From: Apium graveolens
Lineage: Eukaryota; Streptophyta; Magnoliopsida; Apiales; Apiaceae
Assembly (NCBI RefSeq): GCF_009905375.1
Contig: NC_133648.1
Span: 310,326,565-310,390,564, forward strand
Direction: 5' to 3'
DNA: 64,000 nt
The stretch's first letter is position 1. The number at the start of each line of letters is the position of its first letter. The notes beneath the pieces are model-generated. The model had not been told where the DNA came from, did not search any database, and saw nothing but the letters and a program-made list of their open reading frames with translations. Below, one piece after another: positions 47,000-59,639 of this stretch. The translations under genes and the position numbers were made by a program.

Positions 47000-48396
47000 A
47001 AGATAGGGTTTAAAATATAATGTTTAGAATAATTGATGAATATGCTTAATAAGAAAGATTCAATTAATATAAAAACACATCCGAACATCTTTTTCTAGAA
47101 AAGGTATCAATATTGTATATGATAATCATATTCATATTCGAAGCACATCCATATGTTTGGATCATTGAAAGGGTGATTTAAACATCCGTATAATTGGATC
47201 GTCGAAAATATTTACAAATTTAGAAAATATCGATAAACATGGGATATCAACTCAAAAATGTCGAACTTATCGCTAGCGAGTTATATGTAACAATTTACAA
47301 AACAACTATTTAATCTAGTGTTGGGCAATAGTTTTTCAAAAACACCATTGTGTAAAACAATATATAGTTCGGAACTCCCAATTGTCGATACGATTAAGTT
47401 GTAAAAACAAATAACAAACTAAAGATAATTAGATGATTTATTTACCGATCGTTTAACACTAATAATATAAAAAATATTGAAATTGAAAATGATAATAAAG
47501 ACATTCTAAACGATTCAAACTACACCAATATCAATAAAAGAACAACTTCACAATTTTTCGTGTAATATAAATTCGATATTCTTATTACCAACATACTATT
47601 TCGTTAAAATAATTTGTGATTATTTATTTTTTAATAAATTATATAATTTATTCCTCTATATTAATTTATTAAAATACATAAAATCCAAATTATTGTGGTC
47701 CCAGAAAATAAATGAATTAATATTATTCAAAATATTTTAATTTATGAGCCATGTAATTCTTATATAACAATTTAGTTGAAACTTAAACATATTATTAGTT
47801 CCTTTTTATTTTAGACATATATTTGTTAAGAAATGTATCTGTCGGAACAAAAACACATTTATTTACTTGGTAGTTAGGTCATCCATCCATGTCTCTATGC
47901 TCTCAAATCCATAATACTCTTAAATCTATGCTCAAATTCGTGCTAATACTCTCAAATCTATGCTCAAATTCGTGCTCATACCCTCAAGTCCTCAAATCTA
48001 GATATCAAATCCATGTCACATCAAGAATCCAAGACATCAAAAACTCGGGTTTTAAATTTCTTTTCACACTTGAACAGGTAAGTACAGTCTTTTATGAAGT
48101 CGGGTTATATATGTACTCTCTTTTGAATTCATTTTGATGAATTCATTATTTTGTGATTCTGAACTAGGGTTCATATTGATTTGGGGGAAATATAAAGACT
48201 TCACAATTCATTTTTAAGAAGCTATAAGGACAGGTAAGTACTTTAATTTACGAATTTAGGTTATATAAGTCCTCTGTTTTGAATTCATTTTGATGTTTTT
48301 TTTACTTCAATTAGGGTTCAGTTATAAAGATTTTGGGGAAATATAAAGATTTCATAATTTAGTCTGAATTTGAGGTTCCATTTAGACTTTTAAAAG
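47000..48396 (+). other. Region upstream of the E TNP2 gene
   Basis: Mostly AT-rich. At about 47160-47215 a stretch (TTTAAACATCCGTATAATTG, GATCGTCGAAAA) resembles the 176-bp repeat upstream of TNP2 in element C. At 47900-48000 CTCAAATCTATGCTCAAATTC and relatives are repeated. 48060-48395 probably holds leader exons and introns of the TNP2 gene (CAGGTAAGTAC appears twice, at about 48074 and 48231). No separate gene seen. Confidence 0.45.
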
Positions 48397-51300
48397 ATGG
48401 ATAGGTCATGGTTAAAAGCGGATAGAAGAACAAAAGAGTTCAAAAAAGGAGTGGAAGATTTGTTAATATTTGCATTTGAGAATGGGTATAATGCAGAAAA
48501 AATCAGTTGTCCATGTATAAACTATGCACATAGTAAATCATGGAGAGCGCAGATACTTAAAAACCTTCTTTTTCAAAATGGTATTGATCAAACTTATACA
48601 CGTTGGATATGGCACAGGGAGAATAATTCTGTAGAAAGTTCTGATGAAACCGACACTTCTAAATCTATCAATCAAGGCACCTCAGGAATGGGTGAATGTG
48701 ACGAGGACGACGATGATGATATGTCTTCTGATGAAAGTTCTGACGAAACCGATACTTCTGATTTCATCAACCATGTTAAAGGTGAACATCAACCTCTTTA
48801 TCCTGGATGTGAGAGGTACATTAAGATAAAAGCTCTGGTCCAATTATACAACTTGAAAGTGAAGCATGGTATATCTGATTCATGCTTCAGTGATATTCTA
48901 TTATTACTTGGCTCTTTACTTCTGGAAGGCAATAACATCCCTTCTTCCTTCAATGAAGCAAAGAAAACCTTATGTGCATTAGGAATGGGGTATGAAAAGA
49001 TACACGCATGTCTGAATAACTGTTTCTTATACCGTGGCGATTTAGATGAAAAACAGACTATTTGTCGCGTATGTAAGGCCAGTAGATGGAAATTGAACAA
49101 AAAAGGAGATGAACTTTAAGGGGTCCCTGCTAAAGTTACATGGTATTTCCCGCTGATACTAAGATTACAAAATTTATTTAATACACCTCACACTACAAAG
49201 GACATGACGTGGCATGACACCGAGCTACAAAAGGATGGTAAAATGAGGCATCCAGCTGATTTAAAAACATGGAAGGATGTCGACAAAAAATGGCCTGATT
49301 TTGCATTAGAGACTAGGAACCTTCGATTAGCTTTATCTTCCGATGGTTTCAATCCTTTTCATGGAAACCGTACTGATTACTCAAGCTGGCCTGTTTTGCT
49401 ATCAATTTATAACCTTCCTCCATGGCTTTGTATGAAGAGAAGGTATATTATGCTCTGATTGTTAATATCTTGACCGACTGATTCTAAAAATAATATCGAC
49501 GTGTTCCTTCAACCACTAAAAGAAGATCTGCAAGAGTTGCGGCGTGGGAAACAAATGTACGACGCTTATAAGAAGGAGTCTTTCATGCTTAGGGGTATTT
49601 TATTATGGACAATAAGTGATTATCCTGCCTTAGGGAACTTGTCAGGAAATGTTATTAAAGGGTATAATGCGTGTACTATTTGTATTGACGAAACAAAAGC
49701 TACTAGGCTGGTTAATCACCGTAAGACGATGATTATGAGGCATCGAAGATGGTTGCCCCGTAATCATCCTTATAGAAGGCATAAATCAGCTTTTGATAAC
49801 ACTGTGGAGAAGGGGGTCACCCATGTTCCATTAACTGGAGAAGAGGTTTTTCAAATAGTACAAAATTTAAGGGCCCATGTATTTGGAAAGAAACAACGGC
49901 AACCACGATGGAAGAAAGGTGAACCTCGACCTATTTGGAGAAAGGTTTCAATATTTTTCCAACTTGAGTATTGGGAATTTTTGCCGGTTAGGCATGTTCT
50001 CGATGTCATGCACATCGAGAAAAATATATGTGAAGCCCTGCTTGGAACTTTACTAAATATTCCGGGGAAGACAAAAGATAGGGAATTTGTCCGTCTTGAT
50101 ATGGCTGAAAAGGAAATAAGAACGGAGCTGAGAACAAAGATTCTTGGAAAGAAAGAAAAGGTACCGTTGGCATCATGGAACTTAACGCATGCAGAAAAAA
50201 AAATAGTTTGCTCATCATTTCTTAAAATGAAATTGGCTGATGGATTTTGTTCAAATATCAAGAATCTTGTAAACATGGAAAATCTTCGGCTTGTTGGAAT
50301 GAAATCTCATGGTTGTCACACGATATTGCATCATTTGCTTCCAATCTCAATTCGATCAGTATTACAAAAACAAATCAGGTGCACAATTATTAGGTTTTTC
50401 TTTTTCTTCAAGGCAATTTACAATAAAATGATCGATGTAGACAAGTTGGAAAAAATGCAGAGTGAGTTAGTGGAAACATTATGTCAGCTTGAAAAGCACT
50501 TTCCCCTTTGTTCTTTGATGTGATGATCCATCTCTCCGTTCATCTCGTGAGAGAGGTTAAACTTTGTGGGCCAATATTCCTTCATTGGATGTATCCCTTC
50601 GAGAGATATCTGAAAGCGTTTAAAGCATATGTACGGAACCCGGCTCATCCCGAAGGGTGTATTGCTGAGGCATACGTTGCTGAAGAGGCGGTGGAGTGTT
50701 TGCTGAATTTTAAAAAATCTACCATAGGAGTGTCACAAAATGCAAAGCATGAGCAGAATGCAAGACCTCTATCTGGTGCGACATTGATAAAGCCGAGCGA
50801 TGAGGACTTGCATCTAGCACATTTGTGTTTTCTCCAATATACAACTGAAATTAGACCATATTTTGAGTAAGTTAGTGACATTTAAGTGTGTGTTATTTCA
50901 TTATTTTCTGCATGTTGATTAATATACTAAAGAAAGTGATTTTTCTCGCAGCGAGCATATGGCATCTTTGATGACAAGATACCAACATGAAAATGATGAA
51001 GTATGGATTAAAAACAAGCAAAATGCAGAATTTCACAAATGGTTCAAGAAAAAGGTATGATTGTTATTTGAATAAAAACATCATAAATAGGCCTAGTTTA
51101 TATTTTTCTGGTAAATATATTTGTTATTTGTTTATTCAAGCAAACATGATTTTTAATAGAAAATAGTATTTTTTTAAAAATTTGATTATGATGGTTCAAA
51201 AATGAAACAGAGGAATTTGAAAATATCCAGGAACACATTTAGTCTCAGAATTAATTTCAATATGAAAATATAATTAATATTTATCAATTTGTTTTAAATA

Positions 51301-51940
51301 GATTGAATTAGAATTGTTGGATGACCATAACAACATACCTGAGGAGATAAGGTGGATTGTTGAAGGGCCCAACAAGAATGTCCCTACATTTAGCGGATAT
51401 AGAATCAATGGTGTTACGTTTACCACCATGGAGCGTGATGACACTCAACAAGTTCAGTGTAGTGGTGTCTGAGTCGTTGCAGATATAATGCTTGTACAGG
51501 GTAAGGAGAAGAATATTGAACATACTTTACAGACCTACTATGTAGTTATAACAAGTATATGGGAGTTGGACTATAACAAATTTAGAGTCCCAATATTTCA
51601 TTGTAATTGGGTAGATATGAACTAGGGGGTTAAGGTAGATGACTTGGGATATACAATTATTAATTTGAACAAATTAGGTTTCGTAAATGATCCGTTCGTG
51701 CTAGGGAAACATGTTAAGCAAGTTTGTTACATTGATGATCCTCTTGAAAAACATTGGTATGTCGTGTTGAAATTACCGGAAAAGAACTGTTATGAACAAT
51801 GTGAAGATGAAAATGATGGATCAGTAGAAATAGAACTTGAGAATGAGCTGCACTTGCCAATGTTTCCCAATGTTGACGAACTTGATGAGGAAAAAGCTAG
51901 TTATATGCAGGACAAAGATGAATGGATTCAACTCCCATGA
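48397..51940 (+). pseudogene. TNP2-type CACTA transposase, broken copy
   Basis: Starts MDRSWLKADRRTKEFKKGVE, the classical TNP2 beginning, with the cysteine motif SCPCINY. The first 2.1 kb stays in one frame apart from a TAA at 49117 and stops near 49456 and 49470; a frameshift follows near 50510. Recognisable parts: RWKLNKKG, LALSSDGFNPFHG, NLPPWLCMKR, FLQPLKEDLQELRRG, HVLDVMHIEKNICEALLGTL, DUF4218 (FFDVMIHLSVHLVREVKLCG, IAEAYVAEEAVECL). After introns there is an exon from about 50952 and a DUF4216 part (EGPNKNVPTFSGYRINGVTF, QVCYIDDPLEKHWYVVLKLP) with further stops, one a TGG-to-TAG-type change (WVDMN-stop). It lacks function and would need transposase from elsewhere. Confidence 0.9.
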
Positions 51941-52638
51941 TGGTAAAAATTACCTTCTTTTAAGTTAAATTGTCTAGAAAATTACCCCAGCATGAGGTAC
52001 CTCTCTTCCTTTTATAATTTATTTATTCGTAAATCTTTTTTTATTTCTCGAATTATTATTTGCCAAAATTTGATATTTTAATTAATCAGTGTCAATTACG
52101 ATTACTGTTTTAATATATATGAACTTAGCAGTTTTTTTTAATTTTTATAAATGATTTATCATACTGGAATTTGTCATTTTCTAATTTATCGCTCCCTTTT
52201 TTCTTGATTGTTTGGACTGTCTGGCATTTATATGTTGGATTCAGTGTCATCTAATTATTGGACAGTAGTGTTGATGGGCCATAAACCCTGTTAATCTTAA
52301 AGTTGTAACCATGTTCAGTTTTTTTATTTTTCTTTCAGTGACCAATGTGATTATTGAGCCGAATTTCATTGTTGCCCATTTTTTCCCATTTCCATGAAAA
52401 AGCCTGTTTGATTGCATTATTGGTTTTATGTACATGTTTAATTAAAACAGTTGGTCGCCTGTCAAGGTTTTGATTGGAATTCTGGATCGAATAAGGTGTT
52501 CAATATATGATACCCTGCTTCTACTCTGCCAATAACTTGTTACATTTGGTCGCTTACTTCTGGAAGCTTTATCTGGCATCATGAGAGCTCAATTAGGTTT
52601 TATATTTTTCGATTAATTATCTTTTCAAATTGTAATAG
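51941..52638. other. 3' flank of the E TNP2 gene
   Basis: T-rich untranslated or spacer DNA. I see no coding sequence or repeat structure. Confidence 0.4.
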
Positions 52639-53551
52639 AATTTGGTTTGTGAATTTTCCAATTGAAATTAGTTGTTGACTTGAGGAAATATTCTGATTTG
52701 CCAACTTGATTGAGGGTTTTTTGCTAGTCTATATTGGTTGGATGATATTTTGTTAGGTAGTCATTAGTTGGCTGCTTTTGGATTAATTTTCTGAGGATTT
52801 AACATATATACAACTCATTTTATTCATTTTAACATTACTCAGAGACAACAGTTTATAGATAATCTATTAAACCATCTTCTACCTAGAGTTTAGACAACAT
52901 GCATGAAGAACCAAACCATTGTGTGTTTGAGTTTCTAACAAGTTTTTTACATCTCAATCTGTTGTCTATTAGTTGAGATATGAAAAAAGTAAACTGGTGA
53001 GTTGTTAAAATTTTGTGGGAGATTAAATTAAAATAGGAGGGAGAATGGAAAAAAATTCAAAACAACCTCTAAAAGTATCTTTTAAAGTGTGGTGTTTAGA
53101 CAACGCGTTATAAATCCATTGTGTAAATCTTATAAATATAATGCTTTAAAATATCATTATCTGTGGCCTTTCCGTTTAACAATGGTATAAACGCACAGTT
53201 GTTTTATGTTTAATGAGATAAGGGTAAGAATAAGTACTTGTCCAAATTATACAACATAAGAAGCAAAACCATTGTCTTAATCTGATAAATGGTTGTTATT
53301 TAACAACAGTTCTAGTGTGTTGTCTTAGTATTCTAAAACAACAGTTTAGTTTGCGCACTGTTGTCTGATTCCATGGGAGGGCATAACAAAGACAGTAGTT
53401 TTTGAACTGATAGATAACTATTGTATGTCCTTAATCTCACACAACTATTTTTTTGCAAAATCATTTCACCATTGTTGTATTTTTCAGGATAACGGTATTT
53501 TTTTTAACCGTTGTCTGTCAACCGTTGTCTGATTGCATTTTTCTTGTAGTG
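52639..53551. repeat. Right subterminal region and terminus of CACTA region E
   Basis: Nearly identical in order and length to 54-968 (913 versus 915 bp) and ends TTCTTGTAGTG. It holds AACCGTTGTC/GACAAC motifs throughout, densest at 53460-53540. Shared sequence stops at about 52639, so elements D and E differ internally or one is a deletion derivative. Confidence 0.88.
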
Positions 53552-56500
53552 AACAATCTGATGTCAATCAATCAATCAATCATACCCAATAATACCTCCT
53601 AGGGCAGTGTCTGAGGAGGGTATATCGTACGCAACCTTACCCTCATTCCAAAGAATGGAGAGGTTGTTTCCTCAAAAGACCCCCGGCTTGTGTGTGCATA
53701 AATATGTGTGTCCTAGGTAAGCAATGATCCATAAACATAAGTACAGTAAATGAGGCAATGATAAATAATGATACAATACCTCAGCCCATGGCCTTCTTCA
53801 TATGGGACTTACCGTATAAAGTTTTATTCATTGGTTCATTGTCGTAATTAAGCCCCTATTTCTCATTTGGCACTCCTTTTGATGAATCAAACTCAATATT
53901 TTCCTCGAAGATCACTCTCCAAACTAAATATTTGAATTACCACAAACCTGACCAAAAAAAAACTAAAACAGCACACAGTCCATCTACCATATCATGTAAT
54001 TAGTCATATGGCTTTAAAAAGCGACATTATAGCACGTACACGAGCAACTAAGACTATTAATAACTATGAGAACAAACTACCAAACTTATTAGGTATAAGT
54101 ACTAGACAAAGAAAATTATTACAAGCTACCAAAAAGTGTACTAAATTACAAACTACACATGCAAACTACAAAAGTCCAAACTAATCTGCCACCCTAATCC
54201 TCCGGTGCCAAGATCTCCTATCCGAGGTCATATCATCACTGAGGTTTAGGGCCCTTAAGTCCAGTGTGAGTAGATCATTCCAAGTCCTCCTTGGCCTCCC
54301 TCTTCTTCTCGATCCCGATACCACTAAATCCTCCACCCTGCACACTGGAGAAGCTACCCTTCTTCGCCTAATATGCCCAAACTAACGTAGTCGACCTTCC
54401 CTCACTTTTTCTGGAATAGGCGCAACTCGTAATTTATTCCTGAAAAAACCATTTGACAATCTATCCAACATGGTACGTCCACAAATCCACATTAATATTC
54501 TCATTTTTGCCAACTCTAACCTACACTCTTGAGCCTTTTTCAATGCCCAGCACTCCGACCAATATAACAAGGCCGGTCTGATCGCTACCCTATAAAATTT
54601 TCCTTTTACTCTGAAAGGAACCCTCCTATCACACAATAATCCTGTAGCAGCCCTCCATTTTAGCCATCCAGATTTCATACGATGTGTAACATCTGCATAT
54701 ATCCCCCTTTCCTTATGCAAAACGGAACCCAAATACCTGAAATTATCTTTGGGGGGCAGTACTTGATCGCCCATCAGAATATCCACCCCCTCATCATTCG
54801 GTTGATTACTAAAGTTACACCACAAATATTTCGTCTTAGATAAACTAACCTGCAATCCATTAGAATCCAATATATACCTCCATCGCTCTAATGTTACATT
54901 AACTGCAACCCTTGTCTCCTTAATTATGACTAGATCATCTGCGAATAACATACACCAAGGTACACTATCCTGAATTCCCCTAGTTAGAACATCCATTATA
55001 ACTGCGAAAAGAAATGGGCTTAGCAAGGATCCCTGGTGAAGTCGTATTCCTACCGGAAAATAATGTGTATCCCCAACCTACTTCCACCTTACTTCTTAAC
55101 CTAGTTTCAATCACTGTTTCCCATAATTTCATAGTATGACTTAAAAGTTTAATACCACGATAATTGCTACAGTCATGTGCATCTCCCTTGTTTTTATAGA
55201 TCGGCACTACCATGCTAAGCCTCCATTCCTGCGGTATATCACTAGTCCGAAGTATATTGTCGAATAACCTCATTAGCCATTGCTCTCCCTCTTCACCCAA
55301 ACACAAAAATACCTCTATAGGTATTTGATCCGGCCCCGTAGCTTTACCTCTCCCCATCTTATGTAATGCTCTCTTAACTTCGGCTCTGCTCATAGAAGGC
55401 TAAACACCAAAGTCAAGGCTAGACTCACTATCTGCTCCTATCTCCCTAACACTGATTCTCTCCTCATTAAATAACACCCTAAATAGTTATTCCATCTGTT
55501 TTGAATATCCTTATCATTCACTAGCACGTGTCCATTAACATCCTTTATACACTTAACAAAACCTAAATCTCTTCTCCTCCTTTCTCTAACCTTCGCCAAT
55601 CTATAAATACCATTTTGACCCTCTTTAGTACCAAGGTGATTATACATAGCCTCATACGCCTTTGATTTTGCCTCTGTTAATGTCTTCTTAGCCGTACGTC
55701 TAGCTTCCTTATTTAAAATTCTTCTCATATCAACTTGTTCATCATCTTGGCAACACAAAAGTTCCCTAAAATAATCATGTTTAATTTTTACTCGCTCATG
55801 CACCTCCTGGTCCCATCACCAAGCTTCCTTTTGCACCTGAACCTTTCTTGAGGTAACACCTAATATATCAGTAGCTACATTTTTTATTGTACTGGCCAAT
55901 CGATTCCATATTCTATTAACATCCTCATCATAAAATTTGTCTCTTGCCAAACCAATCCTTTCTTTAAAAATACCTACTTTGTCTTCATTTAGATTTTTCC
56001 ATAAAATGTTTGGTGTCACCTCTCTATTACCTTGTACTACTCTATTCCGCATTCATATATCCATTATACATGCCTCACCCGAGAATACTTTATAATCTTT
56101 ACAGTCCATGTTGCCTTTTCTCTTAAGAAGATAATTGATTTGTGAGTTACAACCTCCACTCCTAAAAGTAATTAGATGATCATCCTTTTTTTTAAAACAA
56201 GAATTAACAATCACTAATTCATGTGCCAATGCAAACTCCAAAAGATCCCACCCACTCCTGTTCCTCGTCCCAAAACCAAAACCCCCATAAATGCCTACAT
56301 AACCATCCGATTGTTCGCCAATATGTCCATTAAAATCACCTCCTATACATAAAATCTGGTCCCTAGGTATCAACCTAACTATTTCATCTAAACAATCCCA
56401 GAAATTCTTTCTCGCCAACTCACTCAAGCCAACATGGGGTGCATACACACTTACAATATTAACGACCTCTTCATCAACTACGAGTTTAATCTTCATAATC

Positions 56501-56877
56501 CGATCACTGATTCTATTCACTTCTACTGCGTACTCCTTCATGAGCGAACTTATCATAATACCCACACCATTCCTTGTATTACCAACGCTTTAATACCACA
56601 ATTTAAACCCGTTAGCTTCCTTAGTGCTACCACCCTTCCACTTAGTTTCCTGAATGCAAACGACATCTACCTTTCTTTTCTTTAACATATCAACAAGTTC
56701 TAAAAAATTCCCATTGAGGGAACCTACATTCAGTGTACCTACTAGAAAATAGACATTAGTTGACCCTTGCCCCTCCCGAGAAACTCTTCTCCCTAAATTA
56801 CTACCACTATCACCACCACCACCCCTACTTCTTACCAATCCATCAATCAAAGATAACTCTATGACACGAAAACACAC
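53552..56877 (-). mobile_element. RTE-type LINE, degenerate
   Basis: The minus-strand element ends in a short TTGA/TGAT tail (CAAT repeats at 53565-53583 on the plus strand). A 3' UTR with AGGAGGGTATATCGTACGC and GAGAGGTTGTTTCCTC, typical of plant RTE elements, precedes it. Its single ORF codes an APE endonuclease followed by reverse transcriptase. The right boundary is set at the first Met of the ORF; the true 5' end was not found and the copy may be truncated. The 3' end abuts the CACTA terminus at 53551. Confidence 0.85.
54190..56877 (-). pseudogene. RTE LINE endonuclease-reverse transcriptase
   Basis: From the right: LVGTLNVGSLNGNFLELVDM and VDVVCIQETKWKG (endonuclease start), GGDFNGHIGEQSDGYVG, then SQINYLL, where the family has Asp at the Asn position, so the nuclease is probably dead. 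After a linker come RT motifs: MGRGKATGPDQIPIEVF, NYRGIKLLSHTMKLWE, the catalytic FADDLVII near 54950, GLQVSLSKTKYLWCNF, FRYLGSVLHKERGI, and the C-terminal block RRRGRPRRTWNDLL ending SWHRRIRVAD just left of 54382. Frames change near 56565, 56050, 55810, 55430 and 55020, and LR-stop replaces the usual LRWFGH. Dead copy. Confidence 0.9.
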
Positions 56878-58198
56878 AACTTAATAATAAAAAAAACATA
56901 CTATATAACAAGAAACTACAATATTGATTAAAGAACACAGACCCAATATATATATAGTCAGAGTTATAGAAAATATACTCAATAAAGTAATAAGGATAAT
57001 AAATAATTTACTTCATTACTTACGTTTTCTGTTGAGAAATGCAATCCTAATATTGATAAAAAATAGGGATCCTGCCTTGTTCCAATTGTATTCAATAAAC
57101 TTCAATCACTTGCAAAGTTCACATCTAAACCAACACTACAACTCACCGCAACTCCGATAATTTTAATAAAAGCACGAACAGGAAGTTTAACCCGGTCCTC
57201 GAAAGATCCGTACGATGCGTGATGATTGCACGCGATCCAAACTGTTCTTCGACGATCTTTTACATAAAACAATGATCTTGGCTTAATGTAATCAATAAAC
57301 TGTACAATGAAATATACTCATTAAAGAATCGGCAGCCGGCAGTTATCCTTTGGCCATTGAATTCAGAATTGCGAGATCAACTAATTCCGATTCTAGAGAG
57401 CAACTGAGATGAACATAAATACAAACTAATGGATCATTTGAATTTATAGATGATTAGGATCATTTTATATAGCTAATTACTATGATATAGTATCTAAGAT
57501 TTTTTTTACATTATTTTAACATGCCCCGTAGCTTATTTAGATCCATTTGAAATCAAGCAATTTAATTTTTGTACTTCCTAGATACCAAACTAATCAAACA
57601 AATTTCTTAACATTGGAGCTAAAAACTCAAATTAATTATATTCAATTCAATTTACAAATAAATTCAAATAAAAGCCTAGAGCATTGTAGTTTTTTCTCAA
57701 AAAGACTAATATTTTAATCAAAAAAACCTGAATGTTCGCATAGTCTATATTAACTAATTAAATTTTTATTCAAAGAAATTCAAATCCAAACATATCATAA
57801 TTTCTTAAACTAAATCTAAATCAAACGGATAATAATATCTTAATTTTGTAAACTTTACGTCCTCAAAACACCCCTTCAAGAGTACTAAATACTTTTGTAG
57901 CCACTCTATTGTGATTACAGGCTGTTGAACAGTGTTAAAGTTCTTCAGCGGAGAGAGATTGGATCTAGGGGTGATCGATGTTTTCATTTGAGTGATGCTC
58001 GAGAGAGATTTCAGAGCTTTTTCTTGCAGGTTTCTTCATTTCAAAAAATCCTCTATTTTTTAATCGAATTGATCTATCTATTTTTCAGTTTTTGCATTTT
58101 TTATGGTTTTAGTTTTGTTAATTGTTATGGAGGCCTCAGTATATGTCCAGGTGTCTGTAGTTTCAACTATTATAACCACTAACCCCCTTTACGGGATG
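56878..58198. other. Unassigned spacer between the LINE and Tat element F
   Basis: 1.3 kb. 57180-57330 is of more balanced base composition (CGATCCAAACTGTTC, GACGATCTTTTAC). 57910-58030 on the plus strand reads NSVKVLQRREIGSRGDRCFH and SDARERFQSFFLQ, ending before AGGTTTC, which looks like a short exon but is not recognised. The rest is AT-rich. It may include the leader of element F; no LTR was found. Confidence 0.35.
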
Positions 58199-59630
58199 CC
58201 ACTATACTCCGAGTTTGAAGAAAGTGGGCATGCTAATCAGAGTGAAGCACAAGAGTAAATGTCCCACTATATACGAGGTTTAGCTTCTATTCTGGAAGAC
58301 CAAGAATTCTCTGGACCTTATATTGAAAGAGATTTTGAATCTTCGGATGATGATGTGGCTCCGAGAAGGAGGCGTGCTGGTAAAGAATCAATGCCTGATG
58401 TTAACCAAAGCCCTAGGAGCACACGAGAAATGAATTCCCAAGAAGTATAAGAGAAGATCAGGGCTCATGAAGCTGAGATCCAAAGGATGAAGCGCGACCT
58501 GGAGGTGCACTTGACCCCAAGACCCCCACTACCTCCGAGGAGGACAGATCTTCCTCAAATCATAGACCTGGATGGTCCAATACCAAGAAAGGATGTTGTC
58601 CTAAGGGCTGATTCAAGTGATCTCTTACCCCTAGGAGATCCTGATGATCCAACTCCACCATTCATTAAAGAGATAATGAATTCCCACATCTCAAGGAAAT
58701 TTAAGATGCCCACCATAAAATCTTATGATGGCACTCGGGATCCCGCTAATTATATTAGAACATTCTGTAATGCACTGTTTTTACAGCCCGTAAATGACAC
58801 AATTAAGTGTCGGGCCTTTCCTCAAACCCTGTCGGGAATGTCTCAAAGGTGGTATAGCCGTTTGCCTCCGAATTCAATTGGATCGTTTAGAGACTTAAGC
58901 CAAGCTTTCATTAAGCCATTCATCAATGGAAAAGTGCATGACAAGAGTTCGGCATCTCTCATGAGCATTGTGTACGGAGCAAATGAGTCCTTGAGAGACT
59001 ATTTGAACCGTTTAACCAAAGAAGCTTTAAAGGTCCCAGACCTTGATGACAAGGTAGCTATGATAGCACTGCAGCAAGGAACTAGGGACGATTTCTTCAA
59101 GATATCATTAGCCAGGGGCCCCCCTCAAAGCATGTTGCAGCTCCAAGATGGGGCCGGGAAGTATATCAAAGTAGAGGAAAGCATGAGGAAGATGGTAGTG
59201 AATAACAAGCCCGCTGGTGGCATGAAGCGAAAGACTGATCTAGAATATAATGCCAAGGACAAGTATCATAGAAATAAGAAAAACTCTGATTTAATCCTGA
59301 AGAAGAGAGGACCTGGACAAAGGTTCACTGAATATGCTAAACTGAATGCTCCTAGAAGTCAGATCTTAAGGGAAATCGAAAGGGATAGGGATGTTCATTG
59401 TCCTAAGCCCCTGAAGGATTATCCTACCAAGCTAGATAAGAGCAAATATTATAGATTTCACAAGGATGTTGGCCACCGATGTGTGTAGACAACTAAAAGA
59501 TGAAATTGAATTCCTCATTCGAAAAAGAATGCTGAGCAAGTATACTAGAGATGGAGGGGATAGGAATAATAATGGAAGAAGAAACTTGGAGGATCTGAAA
59601 ATGGATCAGGATGATCAGGGGTGAAATCCC
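58199..59630 (+). pseudogene. Gag of Tat-lineage gypsy element F
   Basis: Begins near MPLYSEFEESGHANQSEAQE, breaks at a stop at 58256, and continues to a long frame 58487-59488 with ISRKFKMPTIKSYDGTRDPA, NALFLQPVNDTIKCRAFPQT, LSGMSQRWYSRLPPNSIGSF and KVPDLDDKVAMIALQQGTRD, the retrotransposon gag domain typical of plant Tat/Ogre/Retand elements. A frameshift near 59485 turns the expected GHRTDECRQLKDEIE reading into GHRCV-stop; ECRQLKDEIEFLIRKR-like sequence follows in another frame. Packaging protein of a dead copy. Confidence 0.9.
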
Positions 59631-59639
59631 CAACCCAGG

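Larger units (their letters stand above)
38575..53551. mobile_element. CACTA region E (possibly two joined elements)
   Basis: The left end is CACTACAAAATTTTTG at 38575; the right end is CTTGTAGTG at 53551, inverted CACTACAAG. Both are followed inward by AACCGTTGTC-type subterminal repeats. The flanking triplets are TAT and AAC, so no target duplication matches. Inside are a minus-strand ULP-protease gene (44340-39840) and a plus-strand TNP2 gene (48397-51940), both broken. A further cluster of AACCGTTGTC repeats at 45660-45840, in the middle, suggests that the left half once ended there and that two elements of one family lie side by side. Non-autonomous in either case. Confidence 0.65.

Noticed and set aside
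38575..53551. E as one intact CACTA element
   Set aside because: Flanking triplets differ (TAT and AAC), both genes are broken, and terminal-type repeats occur in the middle; kept only as a region with two possible readings.
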